DNA from: Zizania palustris
Lineage: Eukaryota; Streptophyta; Magnoliopsida; Poales; Poaceae
Reading direction: 5' to 3'
DNA: 64,000 bases
NCBI GenBank assembly: GCA_019279435.1
Contig: JAAALK010000085.1
Span: 558,001-622,000, forward strand
Part shown: in pieces, positions 54,044-64,000 of the stretch
How positions within the stretch are numbered: the first letter of the stretch is position 1
Layout of the letters: each line of letters opens with the position of its first letter
Translations under genes and position numbers: made by a program
The notes under the pieces: model-generated
The model's input: the letters and a program-made list of their open reading frames with translations, nothing else
The model's database searches: none
What the model was told of the DNA's origin: nothing

Positions 54044-55434
54044 TTACAACGAATCTGTACTTTTTGATATTGGAGTAGGAATTGTGGCATTGCTAAGTAG
54101 CCCACAAGGCTCTCCTTCTTGAAAACAAATCTGTGTATTTAAATCAAAACAAGAGACTCTCGAGATAATAGGATTAGTTAAAACACCTTGGTCGAGACTA
54201 TTATTTTCAGAATTTACATGCTCTTTCAAATCTAAACATATGTAAACTCTATGCACAAAGTATAATCCTTGATCATTGTATTTGTCAATTACGTGAAAAC
54301 TCATTTGAGCAGGACATGGCAAATCAGGTCTAGTGAGTAATTTATCATTTAAAGCACTAAGTTCACAAAGATCATCAAGTTCAATATAACCCCAAGTATT
54401 TAAAGAAGATAACAATTTATGTTCTTCCTTTTCACTAGCAATGCGAACAACATGTATCAAATCACTTAAAGGTTCGGCAACAAAGATAACATGTTCATTA
54501 ACTAGTTGTGGCATGTATATAAGTGAAGTATTAACACACAACTCTTCTTTATTACAAGGAGTGTCAAGAAAATCATCTGGTAACAAAGCAATTTAGGAAA
54601 AGATTCTACTAACGGTGGCTCTATAATAGCATGAATAGTGGACAATTGTGTTTTATCAGGAGTACACTCACCTTGATTAATTTCAGCACATAAATTACCT
54701 TGCAAAACCTTTTCCGATGATGTAAGTGTATTTTTATTCTCCTTTTCCTGTTCAAGGTTGGTAGTACTAGCAGGCACACCAAATGGTGTTTCCTCTAAAT
54801 CAATAGCAATCTGAATTTTAGCTCAACTTGCAAGTTCAAACAATTGAAAGAGAGAATTATATGTTTCATGAAGAAGCATTTCCTGAATTTCCTTGTTAAG
54901 CCCACGTAAAAACCTTTGTTCTATAGCTTCTTCACATTCATCTATAGCACAACGTAATAAACAAGCATGCATATCAAGATAGTATGAGGCAACACTTCTG
55001 TTGTCTTGTTTTAAACATTGTAGTTTCTTTAACAGGATATCAGCATAATATGGAGGAACAAAAGCATCTCTGAAATATTTCTTTAAGTCTTTCCAAGATT
55101 GAGGTATTTTATCATGTCTACAAAGATGTTTCCAATGATATGCAGCATCTTTAACTAACACTTTAGAGGCAGCCATAACTTTTTCTCTTTCAAACAAGTT
55201 ATACTTTTTAAATTCATTATCTACAGCTAGCTGCCATTGAATATATGCATGAGGATCATAATTTCCTTCAAAAGAAGGTATTGTACATTTGAACCTAGGT
55301 AGAATTTCATCACATACCTCATATTTATCGTGTTGATCCCTCATGTGTCGATGAAGATGTCGATATTGAGCTTCACTATATCCTATCTCCTTGTGTATCT
55401 CTGCCATGATTAGTAGTAGACAAGAAACATACAA
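54044..55434 (-). pseudogene. gag-like protein of the non-autonomous element
   Basis: MAEIHKEIGYSEAQYRHLHR (Met at about 55407), then PRFKCTIPSFEGNYDPHAYI, QWQLAVDNEFKKYNLFEREK, AAYHWKHLCRHDKIPQSWKD, LKKYFRDAFVPPYYADILLK and EQRFLRGLNKEIQEMLLHET. This is the retrotransposon gag (capsid) domain in the form found in grass Gypsy-type elements. After a stop at 54823-54825 and a frameshift near 54590 a C-terminal extension follows (INQGECTPDKTQLSTIHA; IYMPQLVNEHVIFVAEPLSD; LLSSLNTWGYIELDDLCELS) with no enzymatic motif. Such gag-plus-unknown proteins occur in non-autonomous grass elements (recalled, not searched). Confidence 0.7.
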
Positions 55435-55639
55435 ATAATATGTACGCTCCTATTAACTACAAGATTGTGAAGGCACAAAGTCACACTCGCTCAATCCTAT
55501 ATCAAGCTCTTACAAGTTCTTAACAATGCAAGCATGAAGGTGTTGTACACCGACTTAACCACAAGCACCATGGAATTAGATGTATCGATGCCTTGGCAAA
55601 ACACTTGGTTGTACAAGTTGTAGTCAAATCTGTGGAGCT

Positions 55640-56735
55640 ATCCGTGCTTATTACGTGCCTCCACCTACGCCCACGCCAGCTTTTCTCGTGCTTCCTATGC
55701 CACATGATCCTACGCACCCGCATAGACCCGAACACGTCATATACCCTAAGACAACACGTGAGGAGGTGCCCCGCGGCCGACACGCCGACATACCACCGCG
55801 TGTCGCGCCCCCGCACGAGAGACGTGCATAGGCAGGAGGCTGGGATGACATTGAGGAGCAGATCCGCATGCCTTTTAGAGAGTGTACCAGCTTCGCGCCT
55901 TAGAATCGGGCTAGGATTGACCAAATTTGATGGCGAGTTTAACAAGACCATACTAGACCATGTTAGCCAATTCTTAGCACAGTGTGGAGAAGCTAGTGAG
56001 TCGAACGCATTAAAACTTATATTGTTTTCTCTTTCACTATCTGGCACTGCATTCACTTAGTTTTCGGTGCTGCCACCGAACTCTATACAAACATGGGCCC
56101 AGTTAGAACAGAAATTCCATGATTACTTCTATATTGGCAAGACAGAACTTAGGCTTTCACACTTAACGTCGATCAGACAAAAATCTAGTGAGAGTGTCTC
56201 TGAGTACATCAAGCGCTTTAGGGACACCAGTAACCGATGTTTTAGTCTCAATATTTCAGAAAGAGATTTTGCGGATCTAGCTTATAATGGATTGCTTTTT
56301 GAAATTAAAGAGAGGCTAGATAACCAAAACTTTTTAGAAGTCATCCAAGTCCTACAGCAGGCTCTTGTCCAAGAAGGCCAAGCCAAGGATAAAAAATCAT
56401 TAAAACATTTAACAAACCTAAAGATGAAGTTCACATCATGGAACACTCCAACGAGGAAGAGTCGGAGGAAGAGGACGATTCGAACGATATGTATGCGACC
56501 GAATGGGCCTAGAACACTAAGACAAAACCTATCACCTTTTACGAACTACAGCCATCTACCACTAAGAGTCAGCCCAACGAGGTTAAGTACACTTTTGATG
56601 TTACTAAATGCGACAAATATTTGATTTCCTCTTGAGGAGCCAGCTTCTCTGGTTGCTCAAGGGCCAGATCACCCCTACTATAAGTGGCATGATTCACATT
56701 CTCATTATACTAATGATTGCAATGTTTTCCTTCGG
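55640..56735 (+). pseudogene. Gypsy 2 gag, middle and capsid part
   Basis: Pro/His-rich middle (PPPTPTPAFLVLPMPHDPTH in one frame), then the capsid: HVSQFLAQCGEASESNALKL, LFSLSLSGTAFT, stop 56058-56060, PPNSIQTWAQLEQKFHDYFY, SESVSEYIKRFRDTSNRCFS, LNISERDFADLAYNGLLFEI and VIQVLQQALVQEGQAKD. A frameshift near 56398 takes the frame out before the acidic stretch. The zinc-binding-like segment at about 56678-56720 reads YKWHDSHSHYTNDC, with the first Cys changed to Tyr. Confidence 0.85.
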
Positions 56736-57975
56736 TAGGTTCAATCGGCCATAGAAGAAGGACGATTGAAAATAGATTCTAGTCCAAAGATGAAGCTGGA
56801 CAGGCTGAGTCATCTAAAGGGAAAGCGGTCATTATTGGAGAGCCCCGCACACACACACTCGTACCAAAGAACCCTAAAGTGGGAGCGTGGAAAAGGAACA
56901 TCGACACGTCATCTTCGGCCGTTGCTCACAAGAAGCCGAAGGTAACATAATAGATGTTGCTAAATAAACACCAGAAGAGGGTCAAGAGAACAAACACTCG
57001 GCCGTAGGGGCCAAGACAGCCGAACCCGCCGAAGAGGTCAAACCCTCCGCGTTGGCCGAACCAGCCTCCGCTTTGGTCTAACCCTCAAAAGGGTGAGTTC
57101 GGCCCCAAATGGTCGAACCCACCTCCGCTCTTGATGAACCCCCCGAAGGGAGAGCTTGACCCACAATGGCTGAACATACCTTCTCCCTTGTAGCACCGTT
57201 CGCTGATATGGTCTGAAGTAGCTTCGACGTGGTCGAACCGCTCTTCGAGCATTGGGTTCAGCCCTTAGTGGGCGAAGCTATTGGAACCTCCTATGCCTCC
57301 ACCATACTGCTGGACAGGGTCTCTATGGGCTCCAAACTACGCTTCACCGCTGGAGTACCCTTCAAAGTATGGTGTTGCCCCCTTCGTTCCTTCAGTGTAC
57401 TATGATTGGTAGGGGTAGATGGATGCGGTGAAGGGGAACATTTTCCACAGCCTGTCTGTGGTACCGTCGAGCCGACATGCACGGAATGTATCCAAAGAAG
57501 ACGGCCGCGAAGGGGCAATGGAAAGGGAGTCCAGAGCTATCACCGTTAAGGTAGGGTCCCAAGAAGTCCCAATCCCGAAGGCCCCCTCGGCAAAGCACAT
57601 CGGAGGTAAGTCCCCAGGTCCGGCTGAAGCCATCTCCGAGGCCTAGTCCGACGGCCTACTATGGCCGGTCTGACCATCTTGTACTAGGAGCCCAGCACAG
57701 TACGGCGCGACTGCCCCCCATGGCTAGTCCAACCAACAAAGTTAGGTCTAACTGGCCTAGCGGTGCCGGTCTAACTAATAGGGTGCAAGAAGGAATTTCT
57801 ACCGAGAGCAAAGATCCCAAGGCCAGTTCGGGCAATTCCCGTTCGGCGAAAAATCTCAGGAGCAAGTTGGTGGCACCTGGTACTATGCCAAAACCATCTT
57901 GGGCACCTCCGGGTCTATCCAAATCGCAGAAGAGGTTCCTGCAATGTCTGCGATCACTGGAGATACGCGAGAATA
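56736..57975 (+). other. Gypsy 2 gag-protease linker
   Basis: The equivalent of 38493-39702 in Gypsy 1, with GCCGAACCC and TTCGGCC words and no conserved domain. A block around 57540-57640 (GTCCCAAGAAGTCCCAATCCCG) matches 39400-39450 of Gypsy 1. Confidence 0.6.
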
Positions 57976-58666
57976 AGGCCAAGGATGAGTGAGACACCAT
58001 CTTTGAGGAAATCTGACCTCGGGTGGTCGTGAAGCAAGTTTGGAAGCCCAAGCCGGTTGAGGTAAACAACCCGGCTCCCGTTCCAAGCGACGATGACGAC
58101 ATGCTCGATGACGACTACACGCCCATGTCCGAGGGGCCTGCACCTCAAGAAATGGACATAAACGTCGTCATGCTTCCCGCCGAGATCACGCTACAGCAAG
58201 ACGAGGCCGAGGTCGCTTAGTTAAGCCTCGGCCAACGAGATGCTATTTTCGAGAAGCCTGAGGATACGTTTCGTCATTTGAAGCCTCTCTACGTCAAGGT
58301 GCACATTGACGAAAAGTCGATCTCTAGGATGTTCGTTGACTGAGGTGCTACCGTCAACTTCATGTCGTACTCTCTCTTGAAGAAGCTATGCAAGAATGAA
58401 TAAGATTTGAAGAGGACCATCCTGATGCTCAATGGCTTAAACGGCAAGAGCTCCGAGGCCAAGGGCATACTTTCTCTAGAGCTGATGGTGGGCAACAAGT
58501 TGTTGCCGATAGCATTCATCGTCGTTGATGTGCAAGGTAACTATAGTGTGCTACTTGGGCGTGATTGGATTAACATAAATTGTTGTATTCTGTCTACATT
58601 GCACTAGTGCCTAATATAGTGGGACGATGATGATATTGAGGTTGTACCAGCTGATACATCGGCCTA
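57976..58666 (+). pseudogene. Gypsy 2 protease region
   Basis: PVPSDDDDMLDDDYTPMSEG and MDINVVMLPAEITLQQDEAE, TAG at 58218-58220, AIFEKPEDTFRHLKPLYVKV, then the active-site region RMFVD-stop-GATVNFMSYSLL (TGA at 58341-58343 replaces the first Gly of Asp-Gly-Gly-Ala). LMVGNKLLPIAFIVVDVQGN and VLLGRDWININ follow. The stop lies inside the catalytic motif, so the protease is dead. Confidence 0.82.
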
Positions 58667-58825
58667 GGTTGCGTTGGCCGATGTATCTATTGACGTCGTC
58701 CATGATAAGGTAGAGTGTATGTCAGGTAGAGATCTCTCAGAATATGAATTTGTTAGCGTGTCTAAGGGACGTTTTGTTCTAGTGTCTATGAAGTCGGCTA
58801 GTGAAGCACGACTGTCGTTAAATTA

Positions 58826-59878
58826 GTGGTCATTACTAGTAAGAGTAATCTTGATAGGCTGAAGTCTTGTGTAGAGCAATATCGGTCTTCTAAAGATGGT
58901 ATTGCCGAAGCCATTGAAGATTTTATCAAAGTAGAAAAGTTAGTTCAAGGTTTTGTGTCAGCCGACCCTCTAGAAGAGGTCGATATAGGTGATGGTAGAA
59001 TTCCAAGACCGACTTTAGTAAACAAAAATTTGCAGGCTAATGAAAAGGCCGAAGTAATAAAGTCGCTTCGGTCGTATGTCGATTGTTTTGCATGGGAGTA
59101 CAGTTCAATGCCCGGACTAAGCCGTGAGATCGTGGAGCATCGACTGCCTACAAAACCTAGGTTTAGGCCTTATAAACAACCCTCTCATCGCTATAATTCA
59201 GTCGTGTATGACTGAGTTAAAGAGGAGATAGAACGATTACTCAATGCTGAATTTATTAGACCATGCAGGTATGCTAAATGGGTTGCTAACATTGTGCCTA
59301 TAGAGAAGAAAAGGAGCGGCAAAATACAAGTTTGTATTAATTTCAGGGATCTAAACAAGGCCACTTCGAAAGATGAGTACCCCATGCTAGTAGCTGACAT
59401 ATTGATCAACGATACTTCAGGACACAAGGTACTAAGTTTTCTTGATGGCAACGCTAGTTATAATCAAATTTTATGGCCGAAGAGGACGTCTACAAGACAG
59501 CCTTTCGATGCCCTGGTTTTGTCGGCTTATTTGAGTGGATTGTTATGACTTTTTGTTTAAAGAATGCATGCGCTACATATTAATGTGCTATGAACTTGAT
59601 CTTTCATGACTTGCTAGGAGTTATGCTAGATGTCTATATAGATGATGTTGTAGTCAAATCGGATGCTATGGGAAACCATTTAACTGATTTGAGAGCTGCT
59701 TTTGATAGAATGCGTCAGTATGGCTTAAAAATGAATCCGCTCAAGTGTGCTTTCGGCGTGTCGGTAGGCATGTTCTTGGGATTCATGATTCATGAAAGAG
59801 GTATTGAGATTGATCGTAAGAGGCTTGAGAAGATTAAGAACTTTGAAGCACCGAAATGCAAGAGAGATGTGCAAAGAA
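58826..59878 (+). pseudogene. Gypsy 2 reverse transcriptase, truncated
   Basis: LDRLKSCVEQYRSSKDGIAE, SYVDCFAWEYSSMPGLSREI, RLPTKPRFRPYKQPSHRYNS and VVYD, stop TGA 59213-59215, then FIRPCRYAKWVANIVPIEKK, KIQVCINFRDLNKATSKDEY, KVLSFLDGNASYNQI, a frameshift near 59480-59550, LLGVMLDVYIDDVVVKSDAM (YIDD kept) and CAFGVSVGMFLGFMIHERGI. Similarity ends at KCKRDVQR (59870), where a Copia LTR begins. RNase H and integrase are absent. Confidence 0.87.
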
Positions 59879-60932
59879 AAAATCCTACGCTTAAACTAGA
59901 GCCATGAACTTCAGGCAAGAGCTTCGATGTAGGTACAAACAGTGTGTGTGCTAGGTTGTGAGATTGGAAACGAAAAGGAGAGGTGCGCCCAGAGATTTCA
60001 TAGTACCGCTATACAAGAATGGCTTCACGCTGACACAGGGAGGAGGTTCTGTCGTTGCAGCTACAGCTGAAGCAGGCCGCGTGCTACCCCGCCGCCACGT
60101 GCTGCGCACAGGGCACTAGCTTCGCCACTCGCCAAAGAAAACCGGCCGCGCTACGCACTGTGCCCCTGGTTCAGCGAACGAAAAACTGCGAAGGATATTT
60201 CCTAGAGAAAATTGCTAGGAACAGTCACCAAAGATGAATAGTGGGGAAAGAAAAGAAATTGAACTCTGATTTTTTTTCTATTGAATGAGTTGAGAAAACC
60301 TAGGGTTATGGGGTCTTATTTATAGGCAGCCCAAAATAAATCAGAAAAAACCCAATATACCCTTAGGTTTTTTTACCGATGCTGAAATAAACTGAAAAGA
60401 CTAAGATGTCCTTAGGTTTTTTATAGACTCGACTAACACAGACTGTGGGCCTAATAGGAAAAATAGTAAAAACCAAACTAAATGTAACTTTTCATGATGC
60501 GGAGCTTTCGAAGCAGCTACAGCTTCGCTTTAGAACTGTCGGATCCCCAATGAACGGTTTGGATAGATGCGTCGGTTCTACGCCGAAACCAACAAAGTGT
60601 CCGCTGTCTTCGCACCGAGTACCCGGAATGGGCCGGACCGATTCCGTGGCTCCCTCAGCCCAGCAATCACTCGCCGCCTGTTTACTTGAGTCAAATCCGG
60701 TCAATAGACTAGTGGATCCCATGTCGTTCCTGGCCCATGTACCCAGATTGGGCTGACCCAACTCCGCAGCCCCTCTACCCGACAATCGCTTGCCGCCCAT
60801 GTTTCTATGTCACATGCGGCCCAAGACATGACAGGTCTCTTCTCCTCTTCGTGTCTCTGTATTGACTTCTGTTGACAATCGTTGATCACTTCTACAGCCA
60901 AGAGGCTCATGATCTTCAACATGTCTCCTCAA
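59879..60932 (-). repeat. Copia LTR fragment related to Copia B LTR
   Basis: 60565-60900 matches 46990-47310: CGCCGAAACC-ACAAAG, TCTTCGCACCG-GTACCCGGA-TGGGCC twice, CTCGCCGCC and TTGACTTC-GTTGACAATC. The right end is CATGTCTCCTCA at 60932. A TATA-like CTTATTTATAGG is at 60325-60336. The left end is truncated against the Gypsy 2 RT. No internal Copia sequence adjoins it. Confidence 0.7.
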
Positions 60933-61387
60933 CGGGCGAGTGGAGACGAGACGGAACAACGACGCCACCGACGGCTTCGGCGTGGTGGTGCTATGGGCGG
61001 AGGAGATGGCAGGCCGGTGGGGGGTGGTGAGAGGCGGCACGACGGGTGGCACGACACCATGGGCGGTGGTGGGGACTGTGGGCAACAGCACGGGCGCGCT
61101 GGGAGTGGCCCAGGCAGGCGCTCCGGCGCGCGGGTGGGAGCATTGGCGGCGGCACGAGCGCACGGGCAGACGACGGCTCGGGTGTGCAGACGAGAGAGAG
61201 GAGGGCGAATAGGTTTCCCTGTACGCGCACAGGTGAAAAGCCCATAGTAACTTCCATAGCCGGTGGAAGTTAAGTTAACTTCTGTCGGCTCTCGTAGGCT
61301 GACGAAAATTAGTTAACTTCCATCAGCTTTCGAAATTGCCTACGGAAAATAAAAAGGCCAATGGAAATTCATTGTTTTCTTGTAGTG
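60933..61387 (+). mobile_element. CACTA element C, right-end fragment (same family as A)
   Basis: It ends TTTTCTTGTAGTG at 61375-61387, the inverse of CACTACAAGAAAA. Subterminal words AACTTCCATAGCCGG, TTAACTTCTGTCGGCT and TTAACTTCCATCAGC at 61250-61330 are degenerate forms of the CACTA A subterminal repeat. The upstream GC-rich block (60933-61245) is open in many frames but shows no domain. The following bases ACC would be the target duplication. Confidence 0.8.
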
Positions 61388-61849
61388 ACCCTCCTTCTTC
61401 AGGACATGTACGAGTGCAACCAAGAATTCCGACAATCCACTGATTAATAGGATGATTTTGCATTGGCTTGTGTGTCTGTGCCAAGTGCCAAGCCAAGACA
61501 AGCGTATTTCCTATAGCATGGTAGCAATGTTGGTGCAAGGAACTAAACATTGGGATTAGAAATAAACTGATAAACACCTCATAATCAGGAGTGGAAGTGT
61601 TGGTACAAGAGTAGTTCATCTCAAGGTGATTAGTAATACTGTTGGTACAAGATGTTTGAAAAGCTAAAAATAAAGCTATGCACGAATCTGAAGAACAGAA
61701 TAAGCCACAAAATCTACTGAAACATGCATAGGCCCTAGTCATTACTGATGTGGTGATGGCACCTTCAGGTACACATTAAGAGCCTCAAGAAAGAGGTTCA
61801 GGATAAGAGAATCCAGTACGGCCGTACAAGTGAAAACTGAACTTCAACT
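61388..61849. other. sequence between CACTA C and Gypsy 3, unrecognised
   Basis: The minus strand is open from 61742 across the CACTA border, giving a Cys/His/Leu-rich peptide (for example HCYHAIGNTLVLAWHLAQTH). I cannot assign it, and the opening extends into transposon terminal sequence, which argues against a real gene. Confidence 0.3.
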
Positions 61850-63083
61850 TGTTGATAGCGAAAAATGGCATTAATGGTCAAAATTGTCAAATTGGTATAA
61901 GTTTGACCAAAAATATGCAATTACTAGCACAGACCGGTCTGTCTGAACATAGACCGCTAGTCCAACCAAAACAACTTAGATCTGATCGGCGCTATAGGCT
62001 CGGTCTGACCGTCCAGTTCGAGTCCGAGGCGACTTAGTTAGTCTTGGGTTGTTTTGATCTGTAACTAATTTTTAACGACTTGGACTCGTACCTTAATCAA
62101 TTTAGACTAGAGATTAAGCCTAGGAATGACAAGACCACTCCCTATAAATATAGGGGCAAGGTCGATTCAAGGGGACACATCCAAAAAAACCCTAGTAGAG
62201 CCAATATACCCTTCAATCGTTCTTTTACCCTTCCTTGCTCTAGGAGTAGCCATAACGTCCATCTTTGTTGATTTGCATTGTAAACCATTCGTCCATCGTG
62301 TCACAATCGAGGTAATCCTTGTTGATTCACTTGTGAATCATTCGTTTAATCCCCGCAAAGGATTTTTATTGGTTTCTATCTGTTTTACCCGGTAATTTGG
62401 TCTCTAGGACAAATTGCTACTGATTTTATTTGTTTTGCAAAGGCCAAGGCACTTATCTTCACCATCAAAGAGCCCCTGCACCGAGCCACAGCCAACTAGA
62501 CGATTGCTGAAGACCAGGGCAATTTGCATCCTAGATTTTGGCCTGACCGACGGCATAGGGGCAGTCTGACCGGATCGTGCTGGACTCTGTGATCATGTGT
62601 GCTGGTGGCTCGAGGCGATCGCTATTCGCCACTTCGCTCTGACCAGTGGTGCATCTCCGGTCTGACTAGGCCATGTTGGCACGTGCCGTCTGACCGACGA
62701 TAGGTGGTTGGTCTAACCGTTGTTGCGCAAGTGATCCTGCCGCACCCCTTCTCTTCACCGGTACAACCACCGGTCCATTGCCAGTCTGACCGACCCGTCT
62801 AGGCTTGCTTGACCATCTTCTTCACTTCGGGCCAACTGGCCTGTCTTGGCTGGATTGATCGCTTTTTCACACTTTGGCTAATTGGATCCCATCCTAGTGG
62901 TGTTGTTTAATTGCTTGGAGACTCCACCCATACATCACCCTTGTCATGGTCAAGGGTCATCAGAACACGGCGTCGGCGTCGTGTGACGTTTATTGGTCCA
63001 CTCCTAAGCGTTTGTGCGCTTTTGGATCGCCGAACTGACATCTGTGATGTTTTGTGCTTTATCGAACGATTTTAGCGTCAACA
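61850..63083 (+). repeat. Gypsy 3 5' LTR
   Basis: Starts TGTTGATAGCGAAAAATGGCATTAATGG and ends TTAGCGTCAACA. TATA box CCCTATAAATATAGGGG at 62139-62156. Instead of CCGAAGG words it carries many GGTCTGACC/GGTCAGACC-type words (61940-62030 and 62540-62830). End structure and promoter match Gypsy 1 and 2. Confidence 0.9.
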
Positions 63084-63089
63084 CACTTC

Positions 63090-63108
63090 TTGGCGACTCC
63101 GCTGGGGA
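63090..63108 (+). other. Gypsy 3 primer-binding site
   Basis: TTGGCGACTCCGCTGGGGA, six bases after the LTR. It appears to be the least mutated of the three related sites. Confidence 0.8.
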
Positions 63109-63113
63109 AGCAC

Positions 63114-64000
63114 ATGCCAAGCTCAACCACATTGGTGATGGGTACGACTACCACGACTACATCGACTACACCCACTATGCCGACAAACAAGGTGGGGAGC
63201 GCAGAGATTGATAATGACAACACCCTCCTCCCTACCCTAGAAGACATTTCCATGGAGGACAGGGATGAGATCAAGGCCAATACGAGGGAGATGCACACCA
63301 TCATGCTTGGGCGCTGCACCAAGACTCGTGCAGGCTTCGTCAAGCACAACACCGATCTCCTTAATATATCCATGAGCATGGTAACATCCCCTCCCCCTCT
63401 CTCTAGCCTTGACATTGAGTAAATAATAGAAACAACTGTAGATCAAGCAATTAGTGCCACATTTGTGAATTGTCTAGAGCCCGAGGTAGATTCTAGAATG
63501 GAGGCGATGTTTAGGAGATTCGTGTTTTCTGAGGCCGCTTCTCCAACTATGATTGCTAGCACACCCCGTTTTCACCACATATATAGTAGAACCGATGGAA
63601 GTACGGGAAAAAATGTCACGTCTATGGCCTCACCATCTAAGGCCAAGACCTCATTTTCCCTTGTAAACCAGACCGGCCTCCAGGCCGGTCAGATCGGTGC
63701 ATGCCATATCGAGCTGTCAACAATGATCGGTCAGACCAGCAACTAGACCGATCTGACCTGCTACTATACCCTCGGTCAGACCGACCCTATGGCCAGTTAG
63801 ACTGCACCAACCATAGTCTACGTGCCACCACAAGCACCCATGCCACCTTTGCTTGCACTTCCAGCACCTCCTGCTCTCGCAGACCCGCATAGGCCCGAGA
63901 ATGTTGCATACCATGAGACGACACGAGAGGAGGATAATTGATAGGAGTTGTATGGATGACACGCCGGGATACCACCACGTGTCGTGCCCCCACACGCTAG
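63114..64000 (+). pseudogene. Gypsy 3 gag, N-terminal part (runs off the window)
   Basis: Start MPSSTTLVMGTTTTTTSTTP, then IDNDNTLLPTLEDISMEDRD, TREMHTIMLGRCTKTRAGFV and PPPLSSLDIE, a TAA at 63420-63422, then in frame IIETTVDQAISATFVNCLEP and EVDSRMEAMFRRFVFSEAAS. At 63667-63810 a patch of GGTCAGACC-like words interrupts the gag with stops. PPQAPMPPLLALPAPP and HRPENVAYHETTREE follow, matching the Pro/His-rich middle of Gypsy 1 and 2. The window ends before the capsid. Confidence 0.82.

Larger units (their letters stand above)
52942..55640 (-). mobile_element. gag-only (non-autonomous) LTR-type element inserted in Gypsy 2
   Basis: It breaks the Gypsy 2 gag, which resumes at about 55640 after a loss of roughly 140 bases of target. 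The element carries one long decayed minus-strand gene (55434-54044) with a gag domain and no protease, RT or integrase. The left end (52942-53570) contains an inverted GGGTTATTTATAGCCC box at 53310-53325, like an LTR promoter. LTR borders and target duplications were not resolved. Confidence 0.6.
51463..59878 (+). mobile_element. Gypsy LTR retrotransposon 2, interrupted and truncated
   Basis: Related to Gypsy 1 throughout gag and pol. It is inserted in the protease region of Gypsy D. A minus-strand gag-only element splits its gag (52942-55640), and a Copia LTR fragment replaces everything after the RT thumb at about 59878. No 3' LTR is present. Confidence 0.85.

Noticed and set aside
60882..61273. 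Overlapping GC-rich open frames as a host gene
   Set aside because: Open in several frames on both strands, no domain, and located in the GC-rich block before a CACTA end.
61323..61742. 139-codon minus-strand gene
   Set aside because: The frame runs through the CACTA C terminus, so at least its end is not a natural coding sequence; no family recognised.

Overview
The window is a block of plant nuclear repeat DNA, most likely from a grass (Poaceae). The evidence is the mix of element families: CACTA (En/Spm) elements carrying a Transposase_24-like second gene and a Ulp1-type peptidase, a SIRE-type Copia element, and Gypsy elements whose gag and pol read like RIRE2/RIRE3-type grass elements. 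The family names come from recalled protein similarity; no search was run and the genus cannot be told. I see no convincing host gene, rRNA, canonical tRNA or organelle DNA. Nearly all coding sequence is broken by stops and frameshifts, as expected of old nested transposons.

Layout. 1-4840: right part of a CACTA element (A), + strand, with two strong hairpins, a decayed tnp2 gene, a ten-exon second gene and a right terminus. 4841-12452: decayed minus-strand SIRE-type Copia lacking the reverse transcriptase. 12453-13991: 3' end of a + strand LTR element. 14581-27288: a 12.7-kb CACTA element (B) with both termini and matching GTG target duplications; its minus-strand genes are an internally deleted tnp2 and a second gene ending in a Ulp1-like cysteine peptidase, part of which is tandemly duplicated. 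28028-29719: Copia integrase interrupted by another Copia LTR. 30226-34668: Gypsy element 0 with a duplication in its LTR/leader. 34669-35329: minus-strand LTR. 35362-45360: Gypsy element 1, near complete (LTR-gag-PR-RT-RH-INT-LTR). 45361-48925: minus-strand Copia parts arranged as pol, LTR, PBS, gag, i.e. one LTR shared by two internal regions. 48929-51462: 5' part of Gypsy element D. 51463-59878: Gypsy element 2, broken inside gag by a minus-strand gag-only element. 59879-60932: Copia LTR fragment. 60933-61387: right end of a CACTA element (C) related to A. 61850-64000: 5' end of Gypsy element 3.

How it fits together. Gypsy 1, 2 and 3 are relatives: their LTRs share the same opening bases, a TATA box in an inverted-repeat context and nearly the same primer-binding site. 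Many insertions cut older elements (LTR in Copia integrase, Gypsy 2 in Gypsy D protease, gag-only element in Gypsy 2 gag), so the order of events can be partly read. The most unusual content is the duplicated Ulp1-like peptidase region of CACTA B, the long hairpins ahead of the CACTA A transposase, tRNA-promoter-like repeats inside CACTA B, the shared-LTR Copia arrangement, and family-specific short motifs that have multiplied inside several LTRs.
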